A stretch of DNA of 64,000 bases from Riptortus pedestris (GCA_019009955.1 CM032233.1:123545501-123609500), one strand, 5' to 3'; counted from the stretch's first letter, positions 22,547 to 33,739 are shown. Notes: generated by a model from the letters alone, not told the origin. A program made the numbers and translations.

Positions 22547-22757
22547 CTAACAATCTTCTATTTCTTCATCTTCTTCAGGTGAGACTCTGGTAATGCATCG
22601 AGAACAAATACTTAGCCTATGCTCAGCACATAGGCTGCGATTACAATGAGCGCAGTTTGTACCCTTACGATCTCTTGATTTTTCACAAAAAGCACACCGA
22701 CGTCTTGAAGTGCTGGGTCCAGGCTGATTCTCAATTTCTTTTTCATCAACTCTCGGA
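22547..22757 (-). pseudogene. piggyBac transposase C-terminal cysteine-rich domain
   Basis: Minus-strand frame ending with TAG at 22549-22547. After a Pro/Ser stretch (NQPGPSTSRRR) come CAFC, CAHC, a Cys-x-x-His pair and CSRC, then an acidic tail EEDEEIED. This Cys/His spacing is that of the zinc-binding C-terminal domain that piggyBac transposases use to bind their terminal repeats. The catalytic Asp-containing domain (normally some 400 residues upstream) is gone. Its position next to the right terminal repeat fits a transposase read right to left. Confidence 0.75.
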
Positions 22758-22975
22758 AGGAGGGGGGGGGGGTACCGTGCACTCCCCCTCCCCTCCTTCC
22801 CTTACTTTACTAAGAATATTATTTTTACCAACCCCTGGGTCACCGGCGACCCAGCCTTGCCTGTGAAGGGTTAATCAATTTATACGTATTGTCAATTTTG
22901 AAAGCATTTAATGACATCCTTTATTATTATTATTACTGACAATTTGTGATTTATTTGGAGCCTACTATGTCTTTT

Positions 22976-23478
22976 AGCAGATTCCCCTTAAGGGAGCTAC
23001 TGAGGTCGTACTCATGACGCCATTTCCTAAAAATTTCTTCTAATGTCAATCGATCCTACCTAGAAGAGGGCGAAAATGAGGTCCATTCAAAATTTATATA
23101 TATGCTTGTCTGTTGCCTGTCTGATAGGGGAGGTTTAGAGGGGAGGAATTTCAAAAATCCCTAATATCTCCGTTATTATGCATCGGGTTGAAAAATTGTA
23201 TACAGCCAATCTTATTTAATGTTCTAAAAATGTTGTGCTGTGTTAACGTGTAAAAATATTTTCACTAACTTGATTTTTAACCGATATATTTACATTTTTT
23301 AGTTTTCAGCCTTCAGTTTACTTTTTTTGAACCACATTATTTGAAGTCTAAATACCAAATATTGTTCTCAATGAACGTTTAAGTTCAGCACGTTTGAAGG
23401 TTTAAGTTAAGGCAAATGCAAATACGTGATGCACGTGGGAACTGCATAGTTAACGGAGCAGCTGCGTGACGGACTTTT
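22976..23478 (-). mobile_element. HINE-like element, complete, tandem array unit 1
   Basis: Reverse copy of 503 bp, from AGCAGATTCCCC... at 22976 to ...GCTGCGTGACGGACTT near 23478. The core is short (tatatatatgcttg). With its right flank it forms the first unit of a tandem series continuing at 24604 and about 25598. Confidence 0.75.
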
Positions 23479-23591
23479 ATTACCCCACTTGAATAGCCTT
23501 GCAGAGTTAATTGGCAGACGACGGCTGGGGACAACCACTTTATGCTGCTATCGTCCAGTTTTGGGCTAACTCAATTTATAATTACATTTTG

Positions 23592-24242
23592 GGGTCTTTT
23601 GCACTTTAGGGGAGCCAGTGATTGCATTAAGACCAACTGTTCCTAGAAGAAGTGATAAACACATGATGTGGTGGTAACCTCAACACTGCTCTTGGTTATC
23701 AAGATAACGCTGCCATATTATAAAATAAACATTCTAAATTATTAAAGTAGAACATTTATTTTAGGATGAATAATAGAAGCTAAGTAAACAATTTTTCTTT
23801 AAATAAGAACAAAGTCTGCCATATCCTTCAATATTTGTTCGAAAAAATCTTTCTTCTTATTCCTCTATCTCCATAGAAATTCACATAGACATGAGTCCAT
23901 TAGTGTCCACCTTGTGCCGCATTCCTTCCTGTTTCTGCTTTTTGCCCTATCCCACAGAGATTCTATCGTCTGGGTATATGCGCCCGTATTTGGGTCAACA
24001 AAATTCTTTTCTTCAGCAAAGGCACTTTTCCTGAAAAAATGCGACAGCATTTTCTTCATCCCTGCACAAGTTATACACTTCAAACAAATTCATTTTCTTC
24101 TTAGCAAAACAGTAGCACTGATACGTGTAAACAAATAATTCCTTAATAAATGCCATATGATTCATTAAGTTACTCAGAAATAACCTGTATGATAACAACT
24201 GTTCCTAAAAAGTCGCTGGCTTCCTTAAAGTGCAAAAGACCT
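23592..24242 (-). mobile_element. Merlin DNA transposon, 651 bp
   Basis: Terminal inverted repeats GGGTCTTTTGCACTTTA and its complement (taaagtgcaaaagacct). Target duplication acattttg is at 23584-23591 and 24243-24250. The same flank without insertion is seen at 25222-25250. The 8-base duplication plus an IS1016-like transposase fragment point to Merlin. Confidence 0.85.
23865..24083 (-). pseudogene. Merlin (IS1016/ISXO2-like) transposase C-terminal fragment
   Basis: The frame reads KNFVDPNTGAYTQTIESLWD, then AKSRNRKECGTR and a C-terminal YLCEFLWR-like end (SCLCEFLWR). VDP-TGA-TQ-IESLW is the hallmark C-terminal block of this DDE transposase group and includes the third acidic residue (E of IESLW). 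The preceding 37 residues (MKCITCAGMKKMLSHFF...) do not match and are probably out of frame. The N-terminal zinc motif and first two catalytic residues are not present. It is inactive. Confidence 0.75.
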
Positions 24243-24603
24243 ACATTTTGTTTTTCAAATAAATATTCGTGTTTAAATGGGTGGCTTCCCGATAATCGAT
24301 AAATACCATTTAATTTCTACTGTTGTTTTCCTATACACTTTTTCTCTACTTCAAATATTAACTGTGATGTTTACACTTTTTAGTTTTCGCCATTCAGTAA
24401 ATCCCCACTTATAGACGTCGCACTTCAAATGCCTCACGGTCGGCCATACTTTTTCTTTAAATATCTCATATCAAAAGTTTTTAATAATAATATTATATAT
24501 TTCTTCCTAGATTGGCACAAAAAAAAGTAGGGTTTGTCTGAACCTAGCATATTGCCCACGTGGTGGCATAACCCACTTTTGGTATCATCTCGTCCAATAT
24601 TAT

Positions 24604-25113
24604 AGATTTCCCCTAAGGGAAATCAGCTATTGAGGTCGTACTCATGACGAGATTTTTGAAAAATGACCTCATATGGCTATCGATCCTACCCAGGAGATGG
24701 CGAAAATGAGGTCCGTTCAAAATTTATATATATATATGTATGTCTGTTACCTGCCTGGTAGGGGAAGAATTTCAGAAATTCTTAATATCTCCGTTATAAT
24801 GCGTCGGATTGAAAATTTGTATTGAAACAATCTTCTTTCAAATGTATCGTTCTAAAAATGTTGTTAAGTACGTATTTTCAGTATCTTGTTTATTAACCGA
24901 GATATTTACGTTTTTTTACTTTTCAGCCTTCAATAAACCCCCACTCCTACTCATGACATATTATCAATAAGCTGTTATATTATGAAGCACATTATTTGAA
25001 GCCTACATACCAAATATTGTTCTCAACGAACTTTTAAGTTTCGAGGTAAATGCAAATACGTGCCGCACTTTGGGAACTGCTTAGTTAACGGAGAGGCTGC
25101 GAGACAGACTTTT
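24604..25113 (-). mobile_element. HINE-like element, tandem array unit 2
   Basis: Reverse copy starting at agatttcccctaaggg and ending ...gagaggctgcgagacagactttt. It has a short core. The right flank (tattacaccacttggatagcc ... acattttgtcattcaaataaattc) is shared with unit 1 and with 1653-1790. Confidence 0.7.
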
Positions 25114-25656
25114 ATTACACCACTTGGATAGCCTTGCTGAGTTAATTGGCAGACGACGGCTGGGGACGACCGCTTTATGTACTTATTTCGCGATATCGTC
25201 CAGTTTTGGCATAACTCTAATTTATAATTACATTTTGTCATTCAAATAAATTCTAGAAGTATTATTTTACATAATAACGTATATTTTTTTTTATATGATT
25301 TAGTATTCGTGTTTAAATGGCTGGCTTCCCGATAATCCCGATAATAAGTACCATTTATTTTCTAATGTTGTTGTCATATACACTTTTTCTCTACTTCAAA
25401 TATTAACTGAGATGTTTACATTTTTTAGTTTTCGCCATTCTTTTTTTTTAAATATATCATATTAAAGTTTTTGATAATTATATTACATATGTCTTCATAG
25501 ATTGACACAAAAAAAGTAGGGTCTGCCTGAACTAAGCATATTGCCCACGCGATGGCATAACCAACTTCTGATATCATCTCGTCCCATATTGTAGATTTCC
25601 CATAAGGAAAATCAGCTATGACGAAAATGAGGTCCGTTCAAAACAGTATCTATCTA

Positions 25657-25718
<62 letters not shown>

Positions 25719-25721
<3 letters not shown>

Positions 25722-26334
25722 TCAACCGCATAAAAAACCAGACACTTAGATTTAGTCTTATAATTTTGTTAAATACTTAATATATATGTATATTAATCTT
25801 TTTAATTAAAATAATTGGTTAATCTATAGGTTATTTAAACAAAATCTGCCAAAAGTGAATAATTTTTATTGGTTATTTACAAAAAAATACAAAATAAAAA
25901 AAAATAAAAAGATAAATTAACAAATTTTAAAAAAAAAAATTATTCTTCATTTTTATTACAGTGAATGGTAGACTTCGCTACCCCAAGCGTTTCGGCAATG
26001 TAACATAAGCTCCGGCCTTCCATCTAAGTTTGAAAGACCCATTATTCTGGACCGAAATAAAAATAAAACATTAATTAAAGAAAATGCTTGGTTAATAATT
26101 AAAGATGTTTAAATATGCGAAAAACTACTTACAGTTTAGAATAGATCAACTTCACGACAAATAAATCTAATCTGAGTTTTATCTGATTGTTTACTAATCC
26201 TGAAGAGATTAGTTCAATGGACTTAGACTCTAAATTCTCTGCAATAACTAGAATACCCACATAAAGAAAATTGCTGAAAATTAGCTTTTAATACGACCAA
26301 AATGAAGTGTCCGGTTTTTTTTGCGGTTGAGTGT
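25719..26334 (-). mobile_element. Tc1-like transposon inside a (TA)n core
   Basis: Terminal inverted repeats CACTCAACCGCATAAAAAA and its complement (TTTTTTTTGCGGTTGAGTG), each bordered by TATA, fit a TA-targeting Tc1/mariner element. The arms extend about 30 bp (ACCAGACACTT versus ACCGGACACTT). It is about 616 bp, less than half of an autonomous element. Confidence 0.85.
25950..26040 (-). pseudogene. Tc1-like transposase helix-turn-helix remnant
   Basis: On the minus strand, translation of about 26020-25960 gives GRSLCYIAETLGVAKSTIHC. This is the pattern of the N-terminal DNA-binding helix-turn-helix (IA..LGV..STIH) of Tc1/mariner transposases. Stops lie on both sides and no catalytic domain is seen. 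Confidence 0.55.
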
Positions 26335-26502
26335 ATATATAATTTGTCTGTTAACGCTCTAGCGGTCGCAATATTTGTCTGATCGTTGCCAAACTCGATA
26401 TTTAAACGTTTTATGTAAAAGCGAAGGTCAAAAAATGTCGAAGATAATAGAACCAATATTATTGCAAATTTCATGTTCTATAAATGTTATTATGTACAGT
26501 TT

Positions 26503-26574
<72 letters not shown>

Positions 26575-26912
26575 AACTGAGATATTTGCATTTTTTAGTT
26601 TTCGACCCACAGTAAACCCCCACTCTTATTCATGTCATATTAACAAAAAGCACTTATAAATATGACGCACTTCATTTGAAGTCTAAATACCAAATATTGT
26701 TCTCAATGAACTTTCACGTTTTAAGGCAGATGCAAATAAGTGTCGCACGTGGGAACTGCTTAGTTAACGGAGCAGCTGCGTGACGGACTTTTATTACTCC
26801 ACTTGAATAGCCTTGCAGAGTTAATGGGCAGACGACGGCCGGGGGAGACCGCTTTATGTATGTACTTCAGGACAGTTTCGGGGTAACTCTAATTTATAAT
26901 TACATTTTGGTA

Positions 26913-27001
26913 CTAAGGTCGTACTCATGACGCGATTTACGAAAAATATCTTCAAATGTCCATCGATCCTACCTAGGAGATGACGAAAATGTGGTCCGTT
27001 C

Positions 27002-27059
<58 letters not shown>

Positions 27060-27438
27060 CTGTTAACACTCTAGCGGTCGCAATTTTTGTTTAATCGTCA
27101 CCAAACTCGGTATTTAATCGTTTTATGTAAAAAGGTAAATCAAGTTCGCTGAAATCAGACCAGTGGGAGGGGTAGTTTAGAGGGGGGGGGGGATTTTCGA
27201 AAATTCGAAATATCTCCGTTACTATACGTCGGATCGAAAAATACATTTATTCTCTATCTTTAATATTAACGGAGATATTTGTATTTTTATTAAGTGTAAC
27301 GGGCGAGCTATGGTTCCCGCCGAAAGCTAGTTCGGCCGTTTCCGTAACTCATCGGCACTCGTATAGAGATTTCTTTATTGTATAACTTTAAGTGGGAAAT
27401 CTGCTTAGTTAACGCAGCCCCTGCGTGACGGACTTTTT
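26913..27438 (-). mobile_element. HINE-like element, tandem array unit 4
   Basis: Begins inside the 3' block (actaaggtcgtactcatgacgcg) and lacks the palindrome. It has a (TA)n core at 27007-27054, a G-run at 27183-27192, and a complete 5' end (gcagcccctgcgtgacggacttttt). Middle sequence with cggccgtttccgtaac marks a different subfamily from units 1-3. Confidence 0.75.
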
Positions 27439-27480
27439 GGGATAAATGCCAATATGTCGCTGAATGGAGGACTTTTTTAG

Positions 27481-27892
27481 AATTAACACTCTAGCGGTCG
27501 TCATTTTTGTATTCGGTATTAAATCGTTTTATGTAAAAAGAAATATCATGTTTGTTAACCGGCTAAAATTGGACCAGCGGGAGAGGGGTTTTGAGGGGGG
27601 AATTTCGAAAATTCGAAATATCCCCGTTGCTGTACGCCGGATCGAAAAATTGTATAGAACCACTTTTATTGCAAATTAAATTTAATATAAATATTGTTAT
27701 ATACATTAACTCTCTATCTGGAATATTAACCGAGATATTTGCATTTTTATTAAGTGTAACGGACGATCTATCGTCGCTCCTATTCGTTCCCGCCGGAAAT
27801 TAGTTCGGCCGTTTCCGTATGGAGATTTCTCTACTGTATAGCTTTACGTGGGAAACCTGCTAGTTTACGCAGCCCCTGCCCGACAGACATTT
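27481..27892 (-). mobile_element. HINE-like element, 3' part missing
   Basis: Reverse copy from aacactctagcggtcg to gcagcccctgcccgacagac. It belongs to the same subfamily as the copy at 26913 and is followed at once by the next copy. Confidence 0.7.
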
Positions 27893-27896
27893 TTTT

Positions 27897-28014
27897 AGCA
27901 GATTTCCCTTAAGGGAAATCAGCTATTGAGGTCGTACTCATGACGCGATTTACGAAAAATTTCTTCAAATGTCCATCGATCCTACCCAGGAGATGACGAA
28001 AATGAGGTCCGTTC

Positions 28015-28080
<66 letters not shown>

Positions 28081-28502
28081 GTTAACGCTCTAGCGGTCGC
28101 AATTTTTGTTTGATCGTTACCAAACTTCATATTTAAGCGTTTTACGTAAAAAGGAAGATCAAGTTCGTTAATGGCTGAAATCGGACCAGTGGGAGGGGGG
28201 GTTTAGAGGATGGGATTTTTGAAAATTCAAAATATCTCCGTTATTATGCGTCGGATCGAAAAATTGTATAGAATCAATATTATTGCAAATGAAATTTACT
28301 ATAAATATTGCTCTATACATTTATTCTGTATCTTGAATATTAACCGAGATATTTGCATTTGTATTCTGCGTGTGGTCGGCAGGAGTCGGCTATGTTCGGA
28401 CTTTCCGCCGAGAGCTCTGGCGGCCGTTTCCATAACTATTCGTCCCTCGTGAATAGGTTTAGAGGTTTCTCACTACTACAGTTGTTATTGGGCAGATTTA
28501 TC
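27897..28502 (-). mobile_element. HINE-like element, 5' end missing
   Basis: Perfect 3' palindrome start at 27897, (TA)n core at 28020-28078, then a middle region shared with 57560-57660 (ggcggccgtttcc, cgagagctctgg). It stops at gcagatttatctactgggt without the 5' hairpin. Confidence 0.75.
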
Positions 28503-28940
28503 TACTGGGTAATTCTGAGCTATTATCCGGTTAACTTCAATTCCCTCCATACTGTAATATTACATTAGTGTAGTGCTGAATATTAATATTCAGTCCTAAT
28601 TATGTGTCGGAAAACGAAAATATATTAATAAACTTAATTTAGTAGTCGTCTGGCTCACTATCGGTATCTGGCTCATGAACGACGCGAGATAAATTTTGTA
28701 ACACTAAAATTTCCAAAATACGCCATCGGTGGTTAAAACCGAGGGTGGGGGGTTTTCTTGTTCTAACTTTAGTATAAAACAAGAGTACATCACATTTTTA
28801 GGGCGATTGGTCAGATTGGCACTATCGGTATCTGGCTCATGAACGACGCGAGGTTGCTCGTCCTCGCCATTGTAGATCTGACCAATTTTTATATAAGGGC
28901 GATAATAAGGGTGATATTTTGATTTGTTTGGCGGGCGAGT
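28503..28940. other. No gene assigned; 33 bp direct repeat
   Basis: A 33-base identical sequence (starts cactatcggtatctggctca) occurs at 28656-28688 and 28820-28852. On the minus strand the repeat reads RVVHEPDTDS. A 114-residue minus frame (29048-28704) includes one copy but has no recognisable domain. Confidence 0.4.
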
Positions 28941-29228
28941 GAGTGGTTGTCGATGTAGCCTGTAGGAGCCGCTACTATCCGCAGCTCGGCCGAGCCGTTT
29001 CGAAGCCTCCTCGCCAGTCTGCTCTGCGAGCCGTCCTTCAATGCACATCGCACGTTGTTTACAATCGCCTCATTACTCGCAGCTCTTATCGGAGACTAAT
29101 TTCGCCCAGGTGCAGGCAAATATCAACATTTAATTCAATTTCTTTAGTCAGCTAACCGCTTGTGGAAGCCGCTCCGACATCTATATAACCTGCAGTATTA
29201 ACTGGGAATGCATTCTAAACTCTTCAAG
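28941..29228 (+). promoter_or_regulatory. Candidate host promoter and first exon
   Basis: A locally GC-rich stretch (28941-29110) stands out in AT-rich DNA. A TATA-like ctatataacc lies at 29181-29190, and a splice-donor-like cttcaag|gtaaca follows at 29228/29229. This could be a promoter with an untranslated first exon of a plus-strand gene. No protein evidence supports it; it could also be unrelated GC-rich DNA. Confidence 0.3.
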
Positions 29229-29884
29229 GTAACACTTATATTTATTTTGTTTAATAGGCTGAACCTACGACGGATTTTTACTTTGGTATAACATTAAACG
29301 AACCATTGTTTTTTTAACGTAGTCAATCAGTTTTATTTTAAAGACAGGCACTCATTTGATAAGGCCTAAATTCATCTTCCAACTTCATTTCTCTTAATTG
29401 GTTTAGCCTTTATTCTTCTTCTAGCTTATTATTCGTATTATTTTTTTGTTTTCGACCGAAATGCCCTCAAAATGTATCCAAATATAATATTATTTCTTTT
29501 ATTTTAATATTGTCTGATGCATTTTGAAAGTCATATTGTGTATTTCAGTTGCAAATACAATCCAGTTTTTTTTTAGCTGTAATGAATCTTTATGAAAATA
29601 CACACTGTATTATTAGTCCATTTTAAATAATAAATAAGTTCTTATTTAATTATTTCTTTGAATAGATAACAGAGTATTTATGCCATGCTTTAACCAGAAT
29701 TTTTATTTATAATTTTATATTGCTAAACACTCGATCTGACATTTTAAAATTTTGTTGCTTATAATATCACATTGATCATATATATTGAAATAATATTTAA
29801 TATCATATATGATCTTATAAATATTATGGATTTCTTAGCATGATTTTGTTTGTTTCAAAATTTAAATTGTGGATTTTAATTTAG

Positions 29885-29998
29885 ATTCGTTACATGGTGG
29901 CTAGAAGTAAGGAATAACATGCAAGGAGGCCGAATGCACTATCCTGAACCGGTTCTCAAACTCGCATTCTAACACATCAGCAAATTATATTGAGCAAG
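29885..29998 (+). other. Candidate untranslated exon
   Basis: Bounded by an acceptor-like tttaatttag| and a donor-like gagcaag|gtaat. All three frames contain stops, so if it is an exon it is 5' UTR; it holds a small upstream ORF from 29920. It rests on splice-site pattern only. Confidence 0.25.
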
Positions 29999-31134
29999 GT
30001 AATCTATTACTCATTTCTGTCTATATGTATTTAACAATTTTATAATGTTTGGTGCTTTATATTGATGAAAAGTGGACATGTCTGTTGAAATGTAGAAAAT
30101 GTCATTGAATGAAAGGTGTAAAAGTTCACTGAAGACAATATTTGGTATTTCGGCTTCACAGAAAGTGGTTCATGGCGTAACAGCTTATTGATAATATGAC
30201 ATTGGTAGGGATGAGGGTTTACTGAAGGCTGAAAACTAAAAAATACAAATATTTCAGTGTATAATGAAAATAATGAAAAATATATAAATATAACAGCATT
30301 TATAGAACATTAAATTTACAATAAGATTGGTTCTACACACTTTTTCAATCTGACGTATAACAGCAGAGATATTTTGAATTTTCGAAATTCCCCCTCTGGG
30401 AAATTCCATTGAATGAAAGTTGGATTACTTACAATTATATTCCGTCTCTTATAAATATTTCCAAATGGACTATTAACAATTCTCTGTATGAATAGAGTTC
30501 AAATTAAGGATATATATTAACTTAATTTTCTTACAAAAAATGTTTATCTAATAGGTAATATTGATTTTTACTCTTAAAATAGTATTTTGATATTACAGCG
30601 AATGGCCGAATTGTAGTGTGTAGAGGTCTTTCTTGCTCTAGCAGTAAAATGACACTTGATTGGGTATGCTTGGTAGTAAAGAATGGGCCACTAATTTTAT
30701 TAGGATTAGCTTTACGTGGGCTCTGCTCATAGTGACACTTTAATGAATTTTTAACCCTCACCTGTACGAAATTCCAGCATCTCAAGAGAAATTGTTTATT
30801 TTAATTACTGAAATTCTGAAAATTGTCAAGGATACCCCTCTGCCAACCTCTCAAAACTAAAAATGCTTTGCTGCTCACAAATAAACATGAATTTACTTCT
30901 TTAATTTAATATTTATTTATTTTAATTACGTTTAATTAAGTATCAAATAAAAAATAAAAAAAGGATTTATCTGCATTAAGTCCTCAATGTGAGGCCTCCG
31001 TCTTGTTATATGCCTTCCTAAAATCTTTCTTGGACTGATTCCAAGCCATTTTTACAATATGGGGACAAATAAAAAAAAATATTGTAGGTAACTCATTCTC
31101 ATTTCTTTATTAACATAAACATATATGGAATAAC

Positions 31135-31921
31135 AAAGTCTGTCACACTGGGGCTGCATAAACTAAGCAGATTTCCCTCGTGAAGCTTAACAATAAATAA
31201 ATCTACATACTGGTAACGTAACACCAATGTGAATATTAAGTGAATAAATACAAACGGTAATAAGAAATCATTCAGTCAATTTTAACAAACTTCCGACGGG
31301 AAGTGTCTGAAATGTAAACTAACAGGTCTGCAAACCTCACACTGAAAAGAAAAACAATTACTGAAATATATCAGAATATAACATATTAATTTTATTGAAA
31401 ACTATTTACTATAAAGTACTGTAATTTATAATGAATCAGAATAATTTTTATCCGAATCAATCAAATTTTAGTAGTCCAAGAACTTAAGGCGGGGGGTCAC
31501 CAGAATATATATGCATATATCTCATATACTAAAGGTCTATTGAAAACCATATTTGGTATCTAAGATTCCAATGATGTGGCTTATTATATAACAAAGTGTG
31601 GTTTATGTAACATGAGTAGAATTTCAGACGGCTGAAAACTGAAGGATGTGAATATCTCGGCTAATATTCAAGATACAGAATAAATTGGTATAACAATATT
31701 TATAGTATATTTAATTTGTAATAAGATTGGTTCTATACAATTTTTCTATTCGACTTGTAGTAACAGAGAAATTTCGAAAATCCCCCCTCTCACTGGTCCG
31801 ATTTCAGCCATTAATGAACTTAATCTTTCTTTTTACATAAAACTATTGACTATCGAGTTTGGTAGTGATCAAACAAAAATTGTGACTGCTAGAGCATTAA
31901 CAGACAAATATTATATATATA
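31135..31921 (+). mobile_element. HINE-like element, 3' end replaced
   Basis: Starts aaagtctgtcacactggggctgc and keeps AGCAGATTTCCC, a short G-run (31490-31496), the middle block and 'gactgctagagcattaacagacaaat'. The (TA) core (31910-31923) runs straight into CAGGGTGTCCC. Confidence 0.7.
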
Positions 31922-31923
31922 TA

Positions 31924-32250
31924 CAGGGTGTCCCAATTTCCCATGCCACCCCCCTAAAATCGCCCAATTGTGTTAACAAATGGCTGAGACTTGGTGTGGC
32001 AGACACCTGAAGAATCTTTTCAGTCCATATTAAACAATTGTATGTGATGTAATGTAATTTGACAATGTAATGTAACCTTTTCCAGTGACTATAACTTCGG
32101 AATTTCCAATGGAATGTCACACTTTTTATGACGGATTCTTGTAGAAAATCAAATTCTAAAACAAGTTTATATGAGTGAAGTTTTCAATTTGGCCCATCCT
32201 TTAGTCATAAAAACGCACAAATCTTTATTTCAGAAACAGCACATTTTATT
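31924..32250 (+). mobile_element. TA-flanked element with CAGGGTGTCCC end (one end seen)
   Basis: CAGGGTGTCCCAATTTCCCA directly after TA is the type of terminus found in several TA-target DNA transposons. The other terminus was not found, so the right border is a guess. No transposase is recognised. Confidence 0.35.
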
Positions 32251-32326
32251 GAAAAATGCTACGACATAAAAGTTGTACCTAAGAAAATTGTTGTTGAAAC
32301 AAGTCTATGGGAAATGGAATGAATTC

Positions 32327-32386
32327 CAAAAATACGAAATAACACAAAAGTATTCTTGATGGTACTTCCCTGGAAAATACCGCACC

Positions 32387-32420
<34 letters not shown>

Positions 32421-32874
32421 TGGAGCCATGCAGGTGGAGAAATGTATTCCTTTACAAATAATTACCACGTAATTAGTTAAAAATAAATTAATTCTAATAA
32501 CGTTTTGTGTTTTGTTTGTTTGTTTTGGATTCATTCAAAAATACTTTTGCCTTATTTCGTTTTAAATACTTTTTTTTATTGATTTCAGAATCCATTCCTC
32601 CTTGTTGTAGCCAACAAAATTATCTTTGAAACAAGTCTATCGGAAAAAATGGATTCTGAAGAAAAAAAAAGAAGTATTTAAAACGAAATAACGTAAAAGT
32701 ATTCTTGAATGAATCCAAAAAAATTGTTTATATGTTTAAACATCATAATAACAAAAAACGTTGTTTAATTAATTTTAAAATAATTACTTTTGAGGAATAC
32801 ATTTTTCCACCTCCATGTGCGGTATCTTCCAGGGTAGAATCATCAAGAATACTTTTGCGTTATTTTGTTTTAAT
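32327..32874. repeat. Fold-back inverted repeat, arms of about 230-270 bp
   Basis: Left arm 32327-32596 and right arm 32644-32874 are imperfect reverse complements. For example, cctggaaaataccgcac pairs with gcggtatcttccaggg, and cagaatccatt pairs with aatggattctg. A ~47-base spacer sits at the centre. The left arm carries a poly-T tract (32387-32417) that the right arm lacks. No ORF is real here; the lysine-rich frame comes from the poly-T. Confidence 0.8.
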
Positions 32875-32963
32875 TTTTGGTTCATGGTGATTTGTTTGCC
32901 TTAACCCTTAGGCTGCACAGTTCTCTGACGGGCGAGTGTTCGGTGGTGTGGGATAGTCTAGTC

Positions 32964-33042
32964 CAGGAGTGAGCAACCTTTTTCATCAACGGGCCAATTT
33001 AAATTTTAAAATTTTTTGACAGGCCGCACAGAAAAAAATATT

Positions 33043-33088
<46 letters not shown>

Positions 33089-33160
33089 CAGTATAGTCAG
33101 TGGAGAAAGCCGATAAAATAAATTCAATTTTAGAAATGCTTGGCGCATTGCTCATCCCTG
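32964..33160. mobile_element. Small hAT element (197 bp) with (TA)n interior
   Basis: Ends CAGGAGTGAGCAACC and TTGCTCATCCCTG; 8-base flanks gtctagtc (32956-32963) and gtctagta (33161-33168). The interior contains (TA)n at 33049-33082. It is non-coding. Confidence 0.8.
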
Positions 33161-33204
33161 GTCTAGTATATGCAGAGCCCCATGCACTGAATTCTTTTTA
33201 CGTT

Positions 33205-33390
33205 CTATTTCTATCCATATAATTCCAACTCTTCTACTTGTAACTCCAACAGTTCCAGACATTCCACCAATAGACACATTTCATCAGGATCCTCATCTCA
33301 ATCCAAAGAAGAATCAACTTTACTTTCAATCACACCAGCAAAAAGTTCTAACAAAATTTCTTCATCAGAAAACATTCTTTTTCCAGACAT
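33205..33390 (-). pseudogene. piggyBac transposase N-terminal remnant (candidate)
   Basis: From ATG at 33390-33388 the minus strand reads MSGKRMFSDEEILLELF and then about 14 more residues before a stop. It then continues in the same frame with an acidic, leucine-rich stretch. An 'SDEEI' acidic start just inside one terminal repeat fits piggyBac transposases. No catalytic domain follows inside the element. Confidence 0.5.
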
Positions 33391-33739
33391 TTTGAAGCAC
33401 TTAACTGTTCACTTGAAAAGCAGAAAAACTACTGACTAAATATGTAAGAGTAAATTACAGGTAATGAGTAATGGTACTTGAGGTTGAAAAAGGGACATAT
33501 TAGGTATAAAGGGAATCTCTGTATAGGGAAGCTAAAAATGGGAAAAATAAATCCCTATGTCATCTTTTGGCGTTGAAGTATACTAGCTTCTATAAATAGT
33601 CAACAGATGGATAGAGGAAGAACTAATCTAAGTTTGTAGGAATCGAGCGCTAAACACCCCGGACTATATATCAACCTGTAGCATTACTTGCACAAAAACC
33701 CCTGACTGGTTTATCAGTCCGTAGGAGCCTAAGGGTTAA

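Larger units (their letters stand above)
19009..22870 (-). mobile_element. piggyBac element split by two Helitrons
   Basis: TTAA at 19005-19008 and 22871-22874 flanks terminal repeats CCCTTCACAGACAAG and CTTGCCTGTGAAGGG. Just inside are the hairpins CTGGGTCACGGGTGACCCAG (from 19050) and CTGGGTCACCGGCGACCCAG (to about 22856). TTAA duplication with CCC ends is diagnostic of piggyBac. Only the C-terminal part of the transposase is left. Helitron sequence occupies 19505-22424. Without it the element is about 0.94 kb. Confidence 0.85.
25598..26793 (-). mobile_element. HINE-like element, tandem array unit 3, split by a Tc1-like element
   Basis: Starts with a shortened 3' end (agatttcccataaggaaaatc). 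Its (TA)n core (25662-25718) is broken by the Tc1-like insertion at 25719-26334. It then resumes with the tctgttaacgctctagcggtc block. A second (TA)n at 26505-26570 lies in the middle block. It ends ...gcagctgcgtgacggactttt at 26793. Confidence 0.7.
32905..33735 (-). mobile_element. piggyBac element 2, 831 bp
   Basis: TTAA at 32901-32904 and 33736-33739, with ends CCCTTAGGCTGCACAG and GGAGCCTAAGGG. It holds a piggyBac-type N-terminal transposase remnant and a small hAT element. Its ends differ from those of the piggyBac at 19009-22870, so this is a second family. Confidence 0.8.

Noticed and set aside
24013..24198. Alternative minus-strand ORF in the Merlin element
   Set aside because: Overlaps the transposase remnant in another frame and shows none of its motifs.
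32259..32534. Lysine-rich minus-strand ORF
   Set aside because: The lysines come from a poly-T run within a fold-back repeat.
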